The notes below the pieces were generated by a model. It worked only from the letters and a program-made list of their open reading frames with translations. It did no database searches and was not told the DNA's origin. Made by a program: the position numbers and the translations under genes. Of a DNA stretch of 64,000 nt, positions 23,408 through 35,510 are shown one piece after another. The stretch comes from Trichopria drosophilae (Eukaryota; Arthropoda; Insecta; Hymenoptera; Diapriidae). The first letter of the stretch is position 1, and each line of letters starts with the position of its first letter. Location: assembly GCA_030407085.1 (NCBI GenBank), contig CM059587.1, positions 73,459,001-73,523,000 on the forward strand, in the 5' to 3' direction.

Positions 23408-23682
23408 CAGTAGTCCCCACCCTAAGTTATACCATCCAAAGTTATATGTCTATGCTAAGTTATAGATTTGCCTTCTCCAAAGTTATACCAGTTTCTTCCT
23501 CTCCTTCCCCCACCACATTATTTTGCTGAGCCACACTCGCTTCGCGACACTCGCACACAGAAGCACCCATTGCATGGATATAAACAAAGATACGGGAGTG
23601 GGGATAGTGAGGGGCTATAACTTTGGAGAATCGTCCGCCATTTTGAAAGAACCGACAGTATAACTTAGGATGGGGACTACTG
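23408..23682. mobile_element. Pogo/Tigger-like MITE, AAGTTATACC type, complete
   Basis: 275 bp with ends CAGTAGTCCCCACCCTAAGT and, inverted, CAGTAGTCCCCATCCTAAGT, flanked by TA on both sides. AAGTTATA words occur four times on the left, with CTATAACTTTGG and TATAACTTAGG on the right. The centre has CTTCCCCCACC, CACTCGC and GTGGGGATAGTGAGGGG; CCGCCATTTTGAA precedes the right end. No ORF. Confidence 0.8.
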
Positions 23683-24054
23683 TAGAATGTATGTGCGGAC
23701 AGTCGATTATATCATTGTCACTTGTTCCTTTAATGGCACAGCATGCAATTTTTTTACCGGCTGGAGTCTAAACAATCTAATGCCATATCAAACTTTTTCT
23801 ATTTTTTTTTGTTTTATCTAAATAACTTAGATGAAGAACAAAAATATAGTAAACATAGAGAAAATGCTACAAAATAACGAAAGAAAAAAATTAACATGGA
23901 TAAAAAAAATTAAAACAATACCATTTTATTATGATAAAAATATTGCATTAATTATTCTATATATCAACATTTACTCATATCTGGAATGTTCGTGTAATAA
24001 GAAAAGTTCCAATTTTGGAATAGTAAAAATTATTATATTCAATTATGAAACGTC

Positions 24055-24220
24055 CCTGACAGCAAAATAAAAAAGAGTTCAGAATGATTTCGAAATGTGC
24101 CCTAAAAAGAGTAAGGTGTATTTTCTATGGGGTTTCTGAACATGATGCCATTATGAGATCATTATGAACTCTTATTCAGAAAACCCCCAGAAAGTGGGAC
24201 ATTTCGAAATCTTCCTTAAT
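24055..24220 (+). mobile_element. CAGACAGCAAAAT-family MITE
   Basis: CCCTGACAGCAAAATAAAAA, TTCAGAATGATTTCGAAATG and ATGATGCCATTATGAG, followed by inverted AACCCCCAGAAAGTGGGAC and CATTTCGAAATC. The last 20 bp of the right arm have decayed. Confidence 0.65.
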
Positions 24221-24474
24221 TGAATACACATGAATGCAGAAATAATAAAATCCGAAAACAGAAAATACATCATTTAATTGCAAAAATACATGCATTCGAT
24301 TTTATATTTATTAAAAATGTTAATGTCTCTCGAGTCCATTTTTTATTTCAAGGAAGTATTTTTAATTTATTTTCAGGTGTAAACTTGTGGAAACCGAAAG
24401 GAAGCGAACAATTATGGAGACTACAATTTAAAAATCAACGATAATTAAACTTCTTGCTGAGGTAACTTCAACTT

Positions 24475-24955
24475 CGATCGATCGTAACACGCGACCTCGC
24501 CGTAACATCGTGGCTCATGAAATCGTTAATGCAACTTCTTTCGACGTATAAAACGAATTCCGATGCATTCGTCTTCCTCGTTTTATTCTTTTCATAAAGT
24601 CGTTGGAACCTCGTCAATGACTTTTTATCGGCTTTGGCTTCTGAAAAGTAGGACGAATGCGTAGCGTCGAAACGAGAAACTCTGCTCGATTATGACGTAA
24701 TTTTTCCCGAATGACTTGCACAAAACGCAGCACGGTTATCGATTTGCCGATAAGATATAAATAAGCGACGGATTCAGTATAGAAAAAAAATGCATTTTAA
24801 AAATTCCGCGAACAAATGACGCGACGCGATCTTTTGGATGTTTCACACACTCTTTACCACTATAGAGAGAAATGGCTAATGGAACCATAAAATACGGTAG
24901 AAATGGAACCGCCATAATAATAGAATAAACAACGTGAAAAACCAACGAAAACTAC
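24475..24955 (-). other. GC-richer island with unrecognised minus-strand frames
   Basis: This is less AT-rich than its surroundings. On the minus strand, after a TAG at 24954, a frame reads VFHVVYSIIMAVPFLPYFMV and on through ISLYSGKECVKHPKDR before running into AT-rich sequence at about 24790: a hydrophobic segment followed by a basic one. A second open minus-strand stretch of about 87 codons lies at about 24680-24475 (hydrophilic, no known motif). AG precedes the first, so an internal exon is possible, but no clear donor or partner exons are visible. It may equally be a regulatory island. Function unknown. Confidence 0.25.
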
Positions 24956-25319
24956 ATGTATTTGACACTTTAGAATATTGTAAAATACACCATACAATAA
25001 CAATTTTTGTGACAAGAGGTTATTCTTTATTTTATTTAATCAGTTTTGTTACATCTATCTTAATATAAAATTTACGAATTGATAAAATTACTAGTTAATT
25101 TATAAAACTATGATACATTTGAGGTTATGTAACTTTACTGCACAATTTACGATCAGGAAATTGTAAACGGAACAATATTATTGTCTTGTTTACTACAGAA
25201 ATAGTTAATTTAAATCAAGTTTTTGAATAGAAACAAAAACTTGTATATCAGGTAAATATTTGTTTGAATTTTCTTAACCTATTTTTTCCACCGAGTAGAT
25301 CATTAGTATTATTATATAA

Positions 25320-25990
25320 AAAATTCAAAATTCAAAATGTCGGATCCAATAATATGGGGGCGCAATAATCTGGATCTGGATGAATCTTAGTGTTCGGGGT
25401 TTTTTGAGGCCGGTAATTGCGAATGTGAGAACAGAATTTTAAAACTCAAAATGACAAATGCAATATGGCGGAAAAAGCAGTGTAAAATTATCTCCGTATA
25501 AATGAATATACGTTTCCGAGGTTTGGTGTCGCTGATTATGAAGGGGAGCGCCCCTTCTCCCACTCTTCTCAGTCGCGTTATGTTCGTGACGTCACAGCAG
25601 GCCCTTCCTGAGGCCCCATCCCGCAAGGTGGGGGAAAAAGAGAGCGGTGTCGGGTAAATATAACGTAACCGGGTAAATATGGTGGGACGTAAATATAACA
25701 AGACGCAATTATACCGGGGATCTATTGTACAATAATTTATGGTTGTGTTTTGACTGAGTACAATCACAAAATATTATATAAATACGATTATTATCTGGTT
25801 TCATTTAATAGTAATTATTTTATGATATTATCTCCAGCATACTCGATCCACCATTTTGAATTTCACAATTTTGAACTGGGGTTTCTGAATATGTAGAAAT
25901 AACCGAGATCTATTCAGCTCCAGATTATGTTGTCATTTTCGTCCGCCATATTGGATCCGCCATTTTGAATTTTTAAAGTTGAGTTCGTAT
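25320..25990. mobile_element. Foldback of AAAATGGCGG repeats around a pogo-like MITE
   Basis: At left, AAAATGTCGGATCCAATAAT and, 110 bp later, AATGCAATATGGCGG lie in plus orientation. At right, CCACCATTTTGAATTTC and CGTCCGCCATATTGG / CCGCCATTTTGAATTT lie in inverse orientation. Between them sits a GC-rich MITE (25545-25735). The whole is an inverted pair of the dispersed repeat. Confidence 0.55.
25545..25735. mobile_element. Pogo-like MITE, TATATTTGC type, left end lost
   Basis: The right end is CCGGGGATCTATTG followed by TA, matching inverted CAGTAGAGTCCCGG of the 33039 element. Shared interior includes GGGGAGCGCC, CCCACTCTTC, CAGTCGCGTT and GTGACGTCAC, the last four in inverse order relative to 33039. 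Words GGTAAATATA and GTAAATATAAC repeat near the right end. The left terminus is not present. Confidence 0.6.
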
Positions 25991-26657
25991 TACCGTACTT
26001 ACTTTTTACATTAATCTATTTTATTAAAATATTTATTGGGACTATTAAAATTATTTTAATTTGTCCATAATATATTAATTTATTATTGATATATTAAATT
26101 ATTGAATATGTTAAATTAATGTCGAAAATAATATTAGTGAATAGTTTTCAAAGTGTTTATCCTCTCGTATATATTTTTTTTTCTATTTTAGCCTTGAAAT
26201 CTACACTTTTATTTGTTCGACCGACGGTAGTGTTTACAAGTGCGGTCGTATTGAATCACAGAGTGATAATCTTAGACTGCGTTCTCGAATTTAACTTTTT
26301 CATCTTCCAGCTTAATTTCTAGATTGAAAAACAAATTGTATAAAATATATCATGTAAGTGAATCACATATAACTTTCATTTATTCTCATAAGTGCCCATT
26401 TTGTAGATAAACGTTACCATTTTTTTTACTTCATGTACTACTCAAATTATATAAAATTTTGTGTTAAAAATAAAGATTTAAAAATGAATTTAGGAAGGGG
26501 CTTTTTACTAGAATTTCTAATATTGAAGTTGAATAAAACGTGTACTTATACCTCTTTTGTTCTTTTTTTTTTATATTTACAAGTACAACAATTTGATAGG
26601 AGGAACCAAACCACATTTATGAAAAGAAAGAATTTATGAAATTAATTTTGAGGTTAG

Positions 26658-27205
26658 AATGTCCTAAAGTGCTGGAAACACCGTCTAAATTAGTAATTTA
26701 GTGAACAAATCAATTTTTTTGTACAAGTCGTTCTCAAAGTCTACATATGATATGTCCACGGATTTATCTACGTTTACTACGCGTCTTTCGACGTCCAGAA
26801 TCTGTTTCTGGCAGAACGTCCGAAAATAAAAGGACCAATATTTTACTGATTTATTAAATAATTTCAACATTAAACGATGTTTCTGGCATTTCAGGTAATT
26901 ATAACATCGAAATACAAATTCAGGAGGTCGAAATACGTATTACAAGCGTAGCTATAACGGTGGACATGTTATAGGTTGACCTTGAGAACGACTTTTCCAA
27001 AAAATTGTATTTTTTATGATTAAATTGTTCAATTTAAGACATTCTAATCAAGAAATTCTGATTTAGAAGATCTAAATACGTGTAATAAGAGTGGAGAAAT
27101 CCGTGGACATGTTATACGTTGTCCTTGAGAACGACTTTTCGGACAAAATTTTATTTTTGTCAATAAATTGCTCATTTAAACGTTGTTTCCAGCACTTTAG
27201 GAAAT
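26658..27205. mobile_element. TIR element, CCTAAAGTGCTGGAAAC ends
   Basis: Left end TCCTAAAGTGCTGGAAACA; right end, inverted, TCCTAAAGTGCTGGAAACA. GAGAACGACTTTTC and GTCCACGG words occur at about 26730 (inverted), 26965 and 27105. This gives three imperfect internal units of about 140 bp that each include a ...TGGACAT...GAGAACGAC core. Non-coding. Confidence 0.6.
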
Positions 27206-27209
27206 TATA

Positions 27210-29037
27210 ACCTCGAAAATCGGATTCGGATTGAAAGAGGAATTACAGCAAAACACTTTGGGAAATGTTTCGGGCAATATACCGAGACTTTCGAAAGTAT
27301 CGACTCGAGACCGAGAAAGTCAAGACTATCTGCACCGAAAATATCGACGAGTTTTTAAATGAATTTTATTTAAAATAAAATTAATAAGTAATTCACTGTT
27401 GGGCAATTTGAATGTTTTCAAATTTCTAAAAAAATACCATCTGGGGGTTCGAGTCGAGATTTAAAAACATGTAATATACATTTAAAATGAAAATAATAAT
27501 GAATTAAAACAGCGTTTTTTTGGGATCTAATACAGTAAAAATAAAAATAAAGAGATTCTTCCCTTCTTCAATTTTAGTGCATGTATAAGCAAATTAGATT
27601 TATGTAAATCTAGGCTATAGGACTTTTTAACCCCTCAAAAATGCTTTCTCAATGCACCTAAATTCCAAAAAACTGTTGGCGTTCAAACATGATATAAAAA
27701 TCCAAATCAATAAAAATCAAAATGTGTAAAAGCATAATTTTGAAGTAAAACTTTAGGGAGCACGTTTCTGATAGGTTAGACGATAGTCAATACACAGGAT
27801 CATAGTGAACATTGCTTTTTAAACAATAATCGTGTATCACTAATCAGTTTTTTAGTATTTATGAAGAAAAAATGCGTGAAACATTTTTCGTAAATTTTAA
27901 CTGCGTCATTCGAAAGAGCCACCTCAACATTAGCCGGATGTGGACGACATCATTTTTTAAAAACATTGGAGGATTAATTTTGTTTATAATCGCTGCTTTA
28001 ATTCGGAAGCTTTTAGAGTACTAATTTATACAGCAAATGTGAAGTTATGAAAATAGCAGTTTTAACAGACCAATTTATGTATAATAGCATCTCCATTATC
28101 TTTTCTTTTCATCGGTTTTATTTTTTGAAATAAAAACATTTAGTGGCCAGCTTAAAAATATAAATGTATTGACCATTAAATTCGAAATTATTTTAGAAAT
28201 TTACTCATTTTGAAATAAGAAAATGTATTGTATATACTTTTCATATATATAGTACACATATTTACATTTTATTAGTCATGGCGTCACTTTGCTCTTGACA
28301 ATTCAATAATGCACGCAATTATGAAAAGTTTAGCAACTTTGTCATATTTCTATTCAACTAGTCTGGCGATTATTAAACTTTTCGTGCTAGTGGTGAATGA
28401 GTGACGTAAACTTTTACTCGTCTGCCCATTGTGCTTATAGCCAGAACGACATAATATACGTTTAGAAAATTATTTATGACCTTAGCAGTGCTTGATATGC
28501 AGTGTTATAATTATTAATATTAGCGACTGATGTTTGCGGTCTGCAATATTTGCAATTCTACATGCAAAAAACAATGTATTCGTTTTCTATTTTTTAATCG
28601 TTTCAATTTATTTATTTATTGACTTATCAAGCAAATATAAATTTCCTTCTACGTGTTTGTGTTGCAAAAATATTATAAACGTATAATATCTTTGTATAAT
28701 ATTCTTCTTTTACATAATTTTGACGATCTAAAATTAAAATTTTCAATGCTCATCGAAAATTACGTTCTATTTTTAACTATTTTCAAAAATAGTTCCATTT
28801 CAGTCACTGAATGATTTCAAATCGATAGTTGTTGAAAAAGATAGTTTAAAAAAGGTTTAGTATCAATTTATTATCATTTAGTATCAATGCATAAAACTTG
28901 CTTTCGAATTTAATAAATAATTGATCATCGACGAGTCATGAACTTTTGAACATCTTCCTCTAATCTTATTACTTTTAATGAATATACCTTTCAGCTAAGT
29001 GACTAAAATATTTCCCGTTTAAAAGGCAGTCAGATTC
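27210..29037. other. AT-rich stretch, nothing recognised
   Basis: No open frame of protein-like composition, no tRNA boxes and no terminal repeats that I can pair. Several poly-T and poly-A tracts only. Confidence 0.5.
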
Positions 29038-29690
29038 CCCTACTGAAAAATTCCAGGTGGGTTTTTCCACGTGGTCTCGACCTGGTAGTTTTAAGCCATT
29101 TGACCAGGTCGAGACCATGTGGGATACTCTCGTTTCTATCCTACTGAAATATTTTCTGGCAAAAATAACTACATAATATGTTTGCTTTTACTATTTTGTT
29201 AGTAACTATCAACGTCTGTAAAGAATTGCTTAAGTATTTGTTTGAACTAAGCACGCATTTATCAATATGCCTTCTGCGCTTGAGTATAAGTTACTCTTGT
29301 TCACGTAACAATATATTTGCAACCGTAGCCTAGTGGTTATAAGGAGTCAGCGTATTAAACGGAAGACCCGGGTTCGATCCTCGATCGGGGTAAATTATTT
29401 TCAAGTTCATAGATTTAATAAATATTATAAAAATCACATAAATATTAATAAAAGCAAATAAAATATCTATAATAATTGGTCTTGTTATTTTAGTGTTTTG
29501 TGGCTGTTTACATTTATCACATGATAAATCACATGATACGTCATGTAACAATTTTCAGTAGGGTGCATAATTTTAACCAGGTGGTCATGACCTACTGGCA
29601 AAATCAAACATAGTCTTGACCTGGTCAAACGGGCCAAAACTACCAGGTCGAGACCACGTGGAAAAACCCACCTGGATTTTTTCAGTAGGG
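29038..29690. mobile_element. TIR element with a central tRNA-like unit
   Basis: Left arm from CCCTACTGAAAAATTCCAGG through GGTCTCGACCTGGTAGTTTT to about 29131; right arm 29597-29690 is its near-perfect inverse. Secondary inverted copies of the end (CCTACTGAAATATTTT at 29141 and TTTTCAGTAGGGT at 29551) lie just inside. The middle carries a Pol III-type A and B box unit (29323-29396). The end sequence resembles that of elements at 53334 and 53799 (CCCTATTGAAAAAATCC). There is no transposase, and no clear target duplication. Confidence 0.7.
29323..29396 (+). other. tRNA-like sequence inside TIR element
   Basis: GCAACCGTAGCCTAGTGG contains a good A box (TAGCCTAGTGG). About 40 bp on, CCGGGTTCGATCCTCG is a good B box and T arm (4 bp stem, TTCGATC loop). 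The acceptor and anticodon stems pair poorly, so this is a tRNA-derived promoter rather than a functional tRNA. A TTTT run follows at 29398. Confidence 0.55.
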
Positions 29691-29859
29691 ACACTTCTAA
29701 AATAAGCAACATTTTAAAATAATAAATAAGATCAGAATCTTCCGGAAGTTCATTGGTATCCCTATTCCATGTTCACATCCTTTGCTTGAGAAATTTTTAT
29801 AAATTTGCAGAATTTTACAAAGGTTTATTTTGTATTATAGTGATATATAATCATCAGTA

Positions 29860-30350
29860 CACTGAGAGAAATGTTCGTATACAGTTAATGTAATAGCTTC
29901 TTAGATTTTGATCTTAAGATGAGGTACTTCATCCCTAAGTTACGTAATCTCATATTCGGTTACATTTGTTATGTTAATAGTTAATATAAGAACTTTAAAT
30001 ATTAATGTAGGACCATTACGTGACATGTAATACATTTGCGCGCTTGCAATTTCACCGAAACAGAAATAAACAAACATTCACACGCGCAATCATTCGATTT
30101 TCTGAGAAGTTGTCGACGTATTGCCGACATGCGCAGTTCAAACGACAAAGTTTAATGTAACATTTATTAACAGTTAACGAAAGCTCATTGCTAAAATAAA
30201 AAATAATAATATACAACATTGCAAGAAAGTTTTTTCATCTCAAAGTTTCCTGTCGATTTTGACTTTACAATTATTGTTATAACTTTACACTTAATGTAAG
30301 AGCCTTGAAATTAGCTTATGTTAACTATTCGTAAATAAGTTCTCTCAGTG
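29860..30350. mobile_element. TA-flanked MITE, CACTGAGAGAA ends
   Basis: Left end CACTGAGAGAAATGTTCGTA; right end, inverted, CACTGAGAGAACTTATTTAC. TA lies on both sides. GTTACATTTG-, GTTAACATAA- and TTAATGTAA-type words recur inside, along with CTTCATCCC. 491 bp, no ORF. Superfamily likely Tc1/mariner from TA, not proven. Confidence 0.65.
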
Positions 30351-30734
30351 TATTAAAAACAACTTACCTCTGGATACAACTTTCAAAGAAAAAAAAAAAC
30401 AACAAAACGACTGAATTTTAAACACTATATTTTTAATTGAACATCGTGAATGAATGAGCGATAACGTGGTTATCAAGATGTCCATTCTTCAATACTTTTA
30501 GCTTTCATATCGATAATTTCAACTCGTGATTAATGTTTATCTAACGTAACAATTATTACATAAATTTATTGGATCATATTGTACAACAAGAGTGTCATCC
30601 AAGTGTTGTTTTTTCAAAATTCTAAATTTGAAACAGTTCACATAAGAAATGAACATCATTCGATGACATAATCCATTACTAAACTAAACAAAATAAAAGA
30701 ACAGAATTTTTATGCCAGAAAAGGAGCCACATAA

Positions 30735-30850
30735 TATAATAATAATAATAATAACAAACGTCTTTATTGCACAAGAATAATTGTACAAGGGGCGAGACAC
30801 ATTCCTGTTTCGCAGTCTGACCCAAATATGAGCAGAAAAGCCACTTTTTC
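30735..30850 (-). repeat. 3' tail of a non-LTR retroelement or SINE
   Basis: On the minus strand it reads GGGTCAGACTGCGAAACAGG, then CTCGCCCCTTGTACAATTAT, GTGCAATAAAGACG and a (TTA)n tail. Same layout as the tail at 5886-6075. Confidence 0.5.
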
Positions 30851-31189
30851 TGGAATGAAATATCCTGATTTTTCTCCGATTTCCAGATAAAATTTAATTA
30901 TTTTCCTTGCCTTCAGATAAAGGCACAATAAATTCGCACCATTGCAGTCACAAAGCGTAATGTAAAATTGAACTGATTAATAAATATCAAGAAGAAAATA
31001 TTTTTTTAATTTGTATACTACCGCAGGGAAAACGGCTGAAAGTCAGTGTTTGGCTGTACACGTGTATATTCAGCTAAATTTCTTAATGGCCTTTACAACT
31101 ATCATATTTGGGGGAGAACACATAAATTGTATGGTATAGTATCGAATTATGATTATTATTAACGTTTTTATAGGCAAATAATGTTCTTT

Positions 31190-32900
31190 ACGAGTACACC
31201 TCCGACTTCCTTCGCGAGCAGACGTGTTTGCCTGGCAGTGTTTTCGTGAATTATATCAATACAGTGCCAATTGCAAACAAACCATTTAAAAGTGATTGTG
31301 TTCAGTGACTCGTTACTAATCGGATATTCAGATTACGACAATGTCGCTGACTCCAAGAAATGGGAATAACCCAGATATGACCTTATCGACAAACATATCG
31401 CCTGCCGGTACTGTGAGTCAAAGCTGAAGCTATGCCAAAACCGTGAAAGAAATTATTGCACCTAATAAGAATCAGGCTATAATAATAAATTCAGTCGAAG
31501 GCATTTGAAGAATACATATCTGCACTGGAAGACCAAATTGATCTAAAAAAGATAACACAAACTTCAAAAAACAATCACAGTGCAAGGGCTCGTGATAATC
31601 ATACAAAAGGAACATAATAGGAGGAAGAGAAACGAGAAATTCGAACATATTTTTAGTTTCCGTAGACAAGTATATTTCAAAATATAAGACAAGCTAGTTC
31701 CACGACTTGAGAACCAAGGAAATTCCCTAAGTTCACCCTAAGAATGGACTGAAATTCTGTACCATCCGAAACTGAACAAGAAGATGCTGGCGAGTCAGAA
31801 TGCTCTGAAACCCATGGTATGGAATCGGATGAAAATCCAAACAAAACATTGGACGACTATCTTCAAGAATTTAAAAAACTAATTGAAGAGTTACCTTCAA
31901 CGCACCACTTGAATCGTATACAATTTAAAACCCTGCTTAAAAATACTGAGGGCGACCCAAACATAATCGAGCTGGCAATTAAATACAACTGTCACCTACC
32001 CTTCCTAAAAATATGATTGAAGAAACAAAGACTACATTAAATGATAATGCAACAAAATCCAGGTGCACGAGTCTCTGTACGAAAATAAACACCTCTACAC
32101 CCAAAAAAATTAAAATTAACGAAAGTCCAGAACAGCTACTAACAATTATTCTATTAATTTATCTGAAAGTGAATAAAGTTCATGGACCCGAAGCTTCTCC
32201 AATGGAACTTGAGCGGATTTTACTCGAGAAACGAACGATTGCACATGTTCAAGAATTAAACCCAACCAGCTGTAATAAGTCTGCAGGAAACTCTCTTCAA
32301 AAATACACATGCAGTTAACAAATTCTATTGTCCATCACAAAAATAGATTATTCACAACACAGGCTAAGGGTGGTGTAGCCACATATATCAATATTAATCT
32401 TTCTTATAATATTCAACTCTTACAATTTACATGAGCTTCTAGACCTCACTAACCCATTACCAAAACCATTCCTATTAGTAGGAAACTTCAATAGCCACAA
32501 AACTTTATGGAGCTCAGATAAAGCAGACATTATTCTGGAGTCGCTAATAGAACTACAAAATTTAGCCATTCTTAATCTTGATCTACCGACCCATATAAAA
32601 ATCACAAATGGATCACTCAGTATTATCTACTTCCGTTTGAGCTCTAGTAATATAGCGGATACTTGGAATGTTGAAATTCTGTCTGATCCATGTGACTGCG
32701 ACTACTTCCCTATACTTGCAACGCAACTATACGAAAAAAATAACTCCTGCAGACTTTCCTACCCAACTAAGATGGAAATTAAAAACCGACAACTAGGATA
32801 AATTTATACCAGTAATCGACGACAAAATTTCATTACTACCGAACATAACTTCAACCAGCAACCCATCCGAAAAACCTTCAAGGGAATCAAAAATACTACC
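31190..32900 (+). pseudogene. Decayed Jockey/CR1-like LINE, ORF1 and endonuclease
   Basis: A 5' UTR-like stretch leads to an ATG at 31341 (MSLTPRNGNNPDMTLS), then ORF1 remnants broken by stops and frameshifts; the longest pieces are 31819-32016 and 32013-32318. From about 32340 the apurinic-like endonuclease of ORF2 is readable: KGGVATYINI, then LLVGNFNSHKTLWSS (32481 region; the family motif is GDFN, here Asp to Asn), LDLPTHIKITNGS, and SDPCDCDYFPI (32682-32714; the family motif is SDHFPI, here His to Tyr). Both substitutions hit catalytic positions. The reverse transcriptase is missing: the copy ends near 32900. Dead retrotransposon. Confidence 0.75.
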
Positions 32901-33038
32901 CATCTTTTGGCGACATCGAAATTTCATAGCGTTCACGAACTTTTGGCCGATATTGAATTAAGAATTGTTGATTTTTTGCTTTGAATCGAATTTTGTCTGG
33001 TTAAATCTACTGGTAATAATATGTATTAATCCGATGTG

Positions 33039-33210
33039 CAGTAGAGTCCCGGTATATTTGCGTCTTGCTGTATTTACGTCTCAGTGACGTCACGAACGAA
33101 ACGCGACTGAAGAGAGTGGGAGAAGCGGCGCTCCCCTTCTTTTGACAAATATAAAGAGACGGGAGGGGAAGGCGAGGAACCGAGCGGGCAAATATACCGG
33201 GACTCTACTG
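33039..33210. mobile_element. Pogo-like MITE, TATATTTGC type
   Basis: Ends CAGTAGAGTCCCGGTATATT and, inverted, CAGTAGAGTCCCGGTATATT, with TA at the right flank. The subterminal words are TATTTACGTCTC at left and GACAAATATAAAGAGACG at right. The GC-rich centre has GTGACGTCAC, CGCGACTGAAGAGAGTGGGAG and GGCGCTCCCC, shared with 25545-25735. Confidence 0.75.
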
Positions 33211-35436
33211 TAAAATGATCGAGAAGGCGTTTTTTTTTGTTATAGATAAAATACGTTGTAAACATTATCATTGTGATAATTATGATTGAACCAAAGATTT
33301 TCATACAAATTTTTTTCATATCAATTTATTAAAAACACAACAAAAAATATAAAAAAATAGTTATATATTGATTGGCTCAATAACTTTAATATAGCAGGAC
33401 ATTTTGTAAAATTGAACTGTGCAAATTTAATTTGTTTATCTTGTTGTTAATTTTGTAATTGAAATGAAGGAGTCCAATTTTAATAATAATAATTTTAAAA
33501 AATTAACATTTAAAAATGTCCTTAAAAACGTGAAGTACGTAAAGAAAAACGAGTTACAACAAATAGGTTATGTTTACAATTTATGGGATATAGAAGGATA
33601 AATGAGTCTTGCTTTTTGGTGATTTTAGTAGTCATTTTTAGTATTATAACCGTATAAAAAAATGTCATAAGTTATTGATCACGGATTTATAAAATTTTAA
33701 TTAAAAAAAAAGATTACAAATTTGAGATAACAGTTTTTAAAAATTTATTTCACATGACTCGTTCCTGACAAAAAGCTGCCCTAAAATGCAGCGCATATTT
33801 GCATGTGCAGTAAAAGGATACGATATAACATGTCGATCGATCGGTGCGGCTTTGACAATCTAATCAACAGACACGATCGCACGTGGCGTTACATGTCTGC
33901 ACATTTATTAAAGAAGCACATATCCAGACCAACGAAAGCTATAACTTGTTAAGATTTAAAATTACAGCATGTTACTTTTTGTCTAGGCCTCAATAAAAAC
34001 CAGTCATTAAACAAAAAAAAAAAGGTTTGTCAGTTGAAAGTGCATCGTGTCTACTTTTTCGATATTATTTTTTGTTGCTTTAAAGAACTTTTGAAATGTC
34101 TGCTGCTTTTTTCAAACATTTTTATACAAATAGAAGTACATATAGTGTATTGTTTTTTTTTAAATTTTTTGATCGCACACACTCAATCAACCACGATAAA
34201 ATTTTATTTATAATAGTTTTTTATTAGATTTAATTAAACACTGCGGACGACAACTTTCTACTATTTTAATTAAAATACCTTAAAAAATATTTTACTGTGT
34301 CCAGTAAAATGTTTTGTAATAAGTACTGGTAATCAGATAAATGGAAATTAAGTTTCAAACGACTTTTTCTCCAGGAGATACTTATTTTTTCAAAATAAAT
34401 TTTACCATTTGAAAGAGCAACCTTTAAACTACAAAATTTGAAATTTGCTGGAGAAGTATAAAGAGTTCAAAGATAAACAAATAATTAACATTCGTATCAA
34501 ATGATAAAATTATCAACTATTATTATTTAATAGACAAATGATATTTAACTCCTTAATAGTCGGTGGGATACAATCGCCCTGCCTTCTTAAAAAAATTGTA
34601 ACTTTCATGAATATATCAACATTGTTAAATTCTATAAATATGAAGAATTTGTTCTAGAACTTTAGGAATCCTGCACACACGCCATAGTACTATTTTTCGC
34701 CGTTAGGCGTGTAGTTCCCATTAAAGTTACTTACAGCTTTCTTGATAATATGTATATCTTATTATATTTATCTTATTATATTAATGTATATCTATTTTTA
34801 AACAATATGTATTTTAATAATACTACTAATCTAGTAATAATACTATTATTATTAATAATTTGTCTAGAAAGTTGCAATATTTGGAATTTGACCTTTTATA
34901 AGACGGAATTTTAAACAATTCTAACGGGACTCCTTCCGATCGCACTTGAAATAGAGCGACAAATTGAAATTCCTGACTTTCTAAAGGAAAAATTGCTGCA
35001 CGCATCAATTTACTGCCTGATCGTTCTTATATCGATATGGTTGTTCGACAAAAATGTACAGGCTATTTTAGTAACGTTCAGATTAAAAAACAGTAAACAT
35101 ACTTCACACGTTTTCTATAACTAAATTAATTAAGATAATATGTATTATTGGTATACACAAAACTTCAGGATATTTATGTAAGTATTATTTTTGGAAATAT
35201 CTGCTAAAATACCCTTAGCGCCACATTCAAGAAGGAAAACATTAAATATCAAGGTCAAATTTTATTATTTGTGTGCGATACCGCTTTCGGATTTGAGCTC
35301 CATCTGGCGTCTTCGGAAGTAATTTACATTTATCTATATAGCTTTTTTTATATGAAGTTAAAAAGATCAACATTCAATTTATATACATAACTTGCAATGT
35401 TAATTTTAACTTTTTTTTATTTTTGAAAAAAAAAAT

Positions 35437-35510
35437 CAGGCCCCAACTTGAGAAATGTCAGGACTCGAACTCGAGACCTTTCAACTACCGGTCGAATTCT
35501 GATTGGAAAA
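35437..35510 (-). other. Degenerate tRNA-like fragment
   Basis: On the minus strand GGTCTCGAGTTCGAGTCCTG is a plausible B box with a T-arm-like stem; a long T run follows 3'. No convincing A box is seen upstream, so it is at best the 3' half of a tRNA-derived repeat. Confidence 0.3.

Noticed and set aside
29323..29396. Functional tRNA gene
   Set aside because: Only the T arm and the promoter boxes are sound; anticodon and acceptor stems fail, and it sits inside a TIR element.
30735..30765. CRISPR-like or tandem array
   Set aside because: The repeated AAT units are a simple microsatellite tail of a retroelement; no CRISPR-like array is expected in, or seen in, this animal genome.
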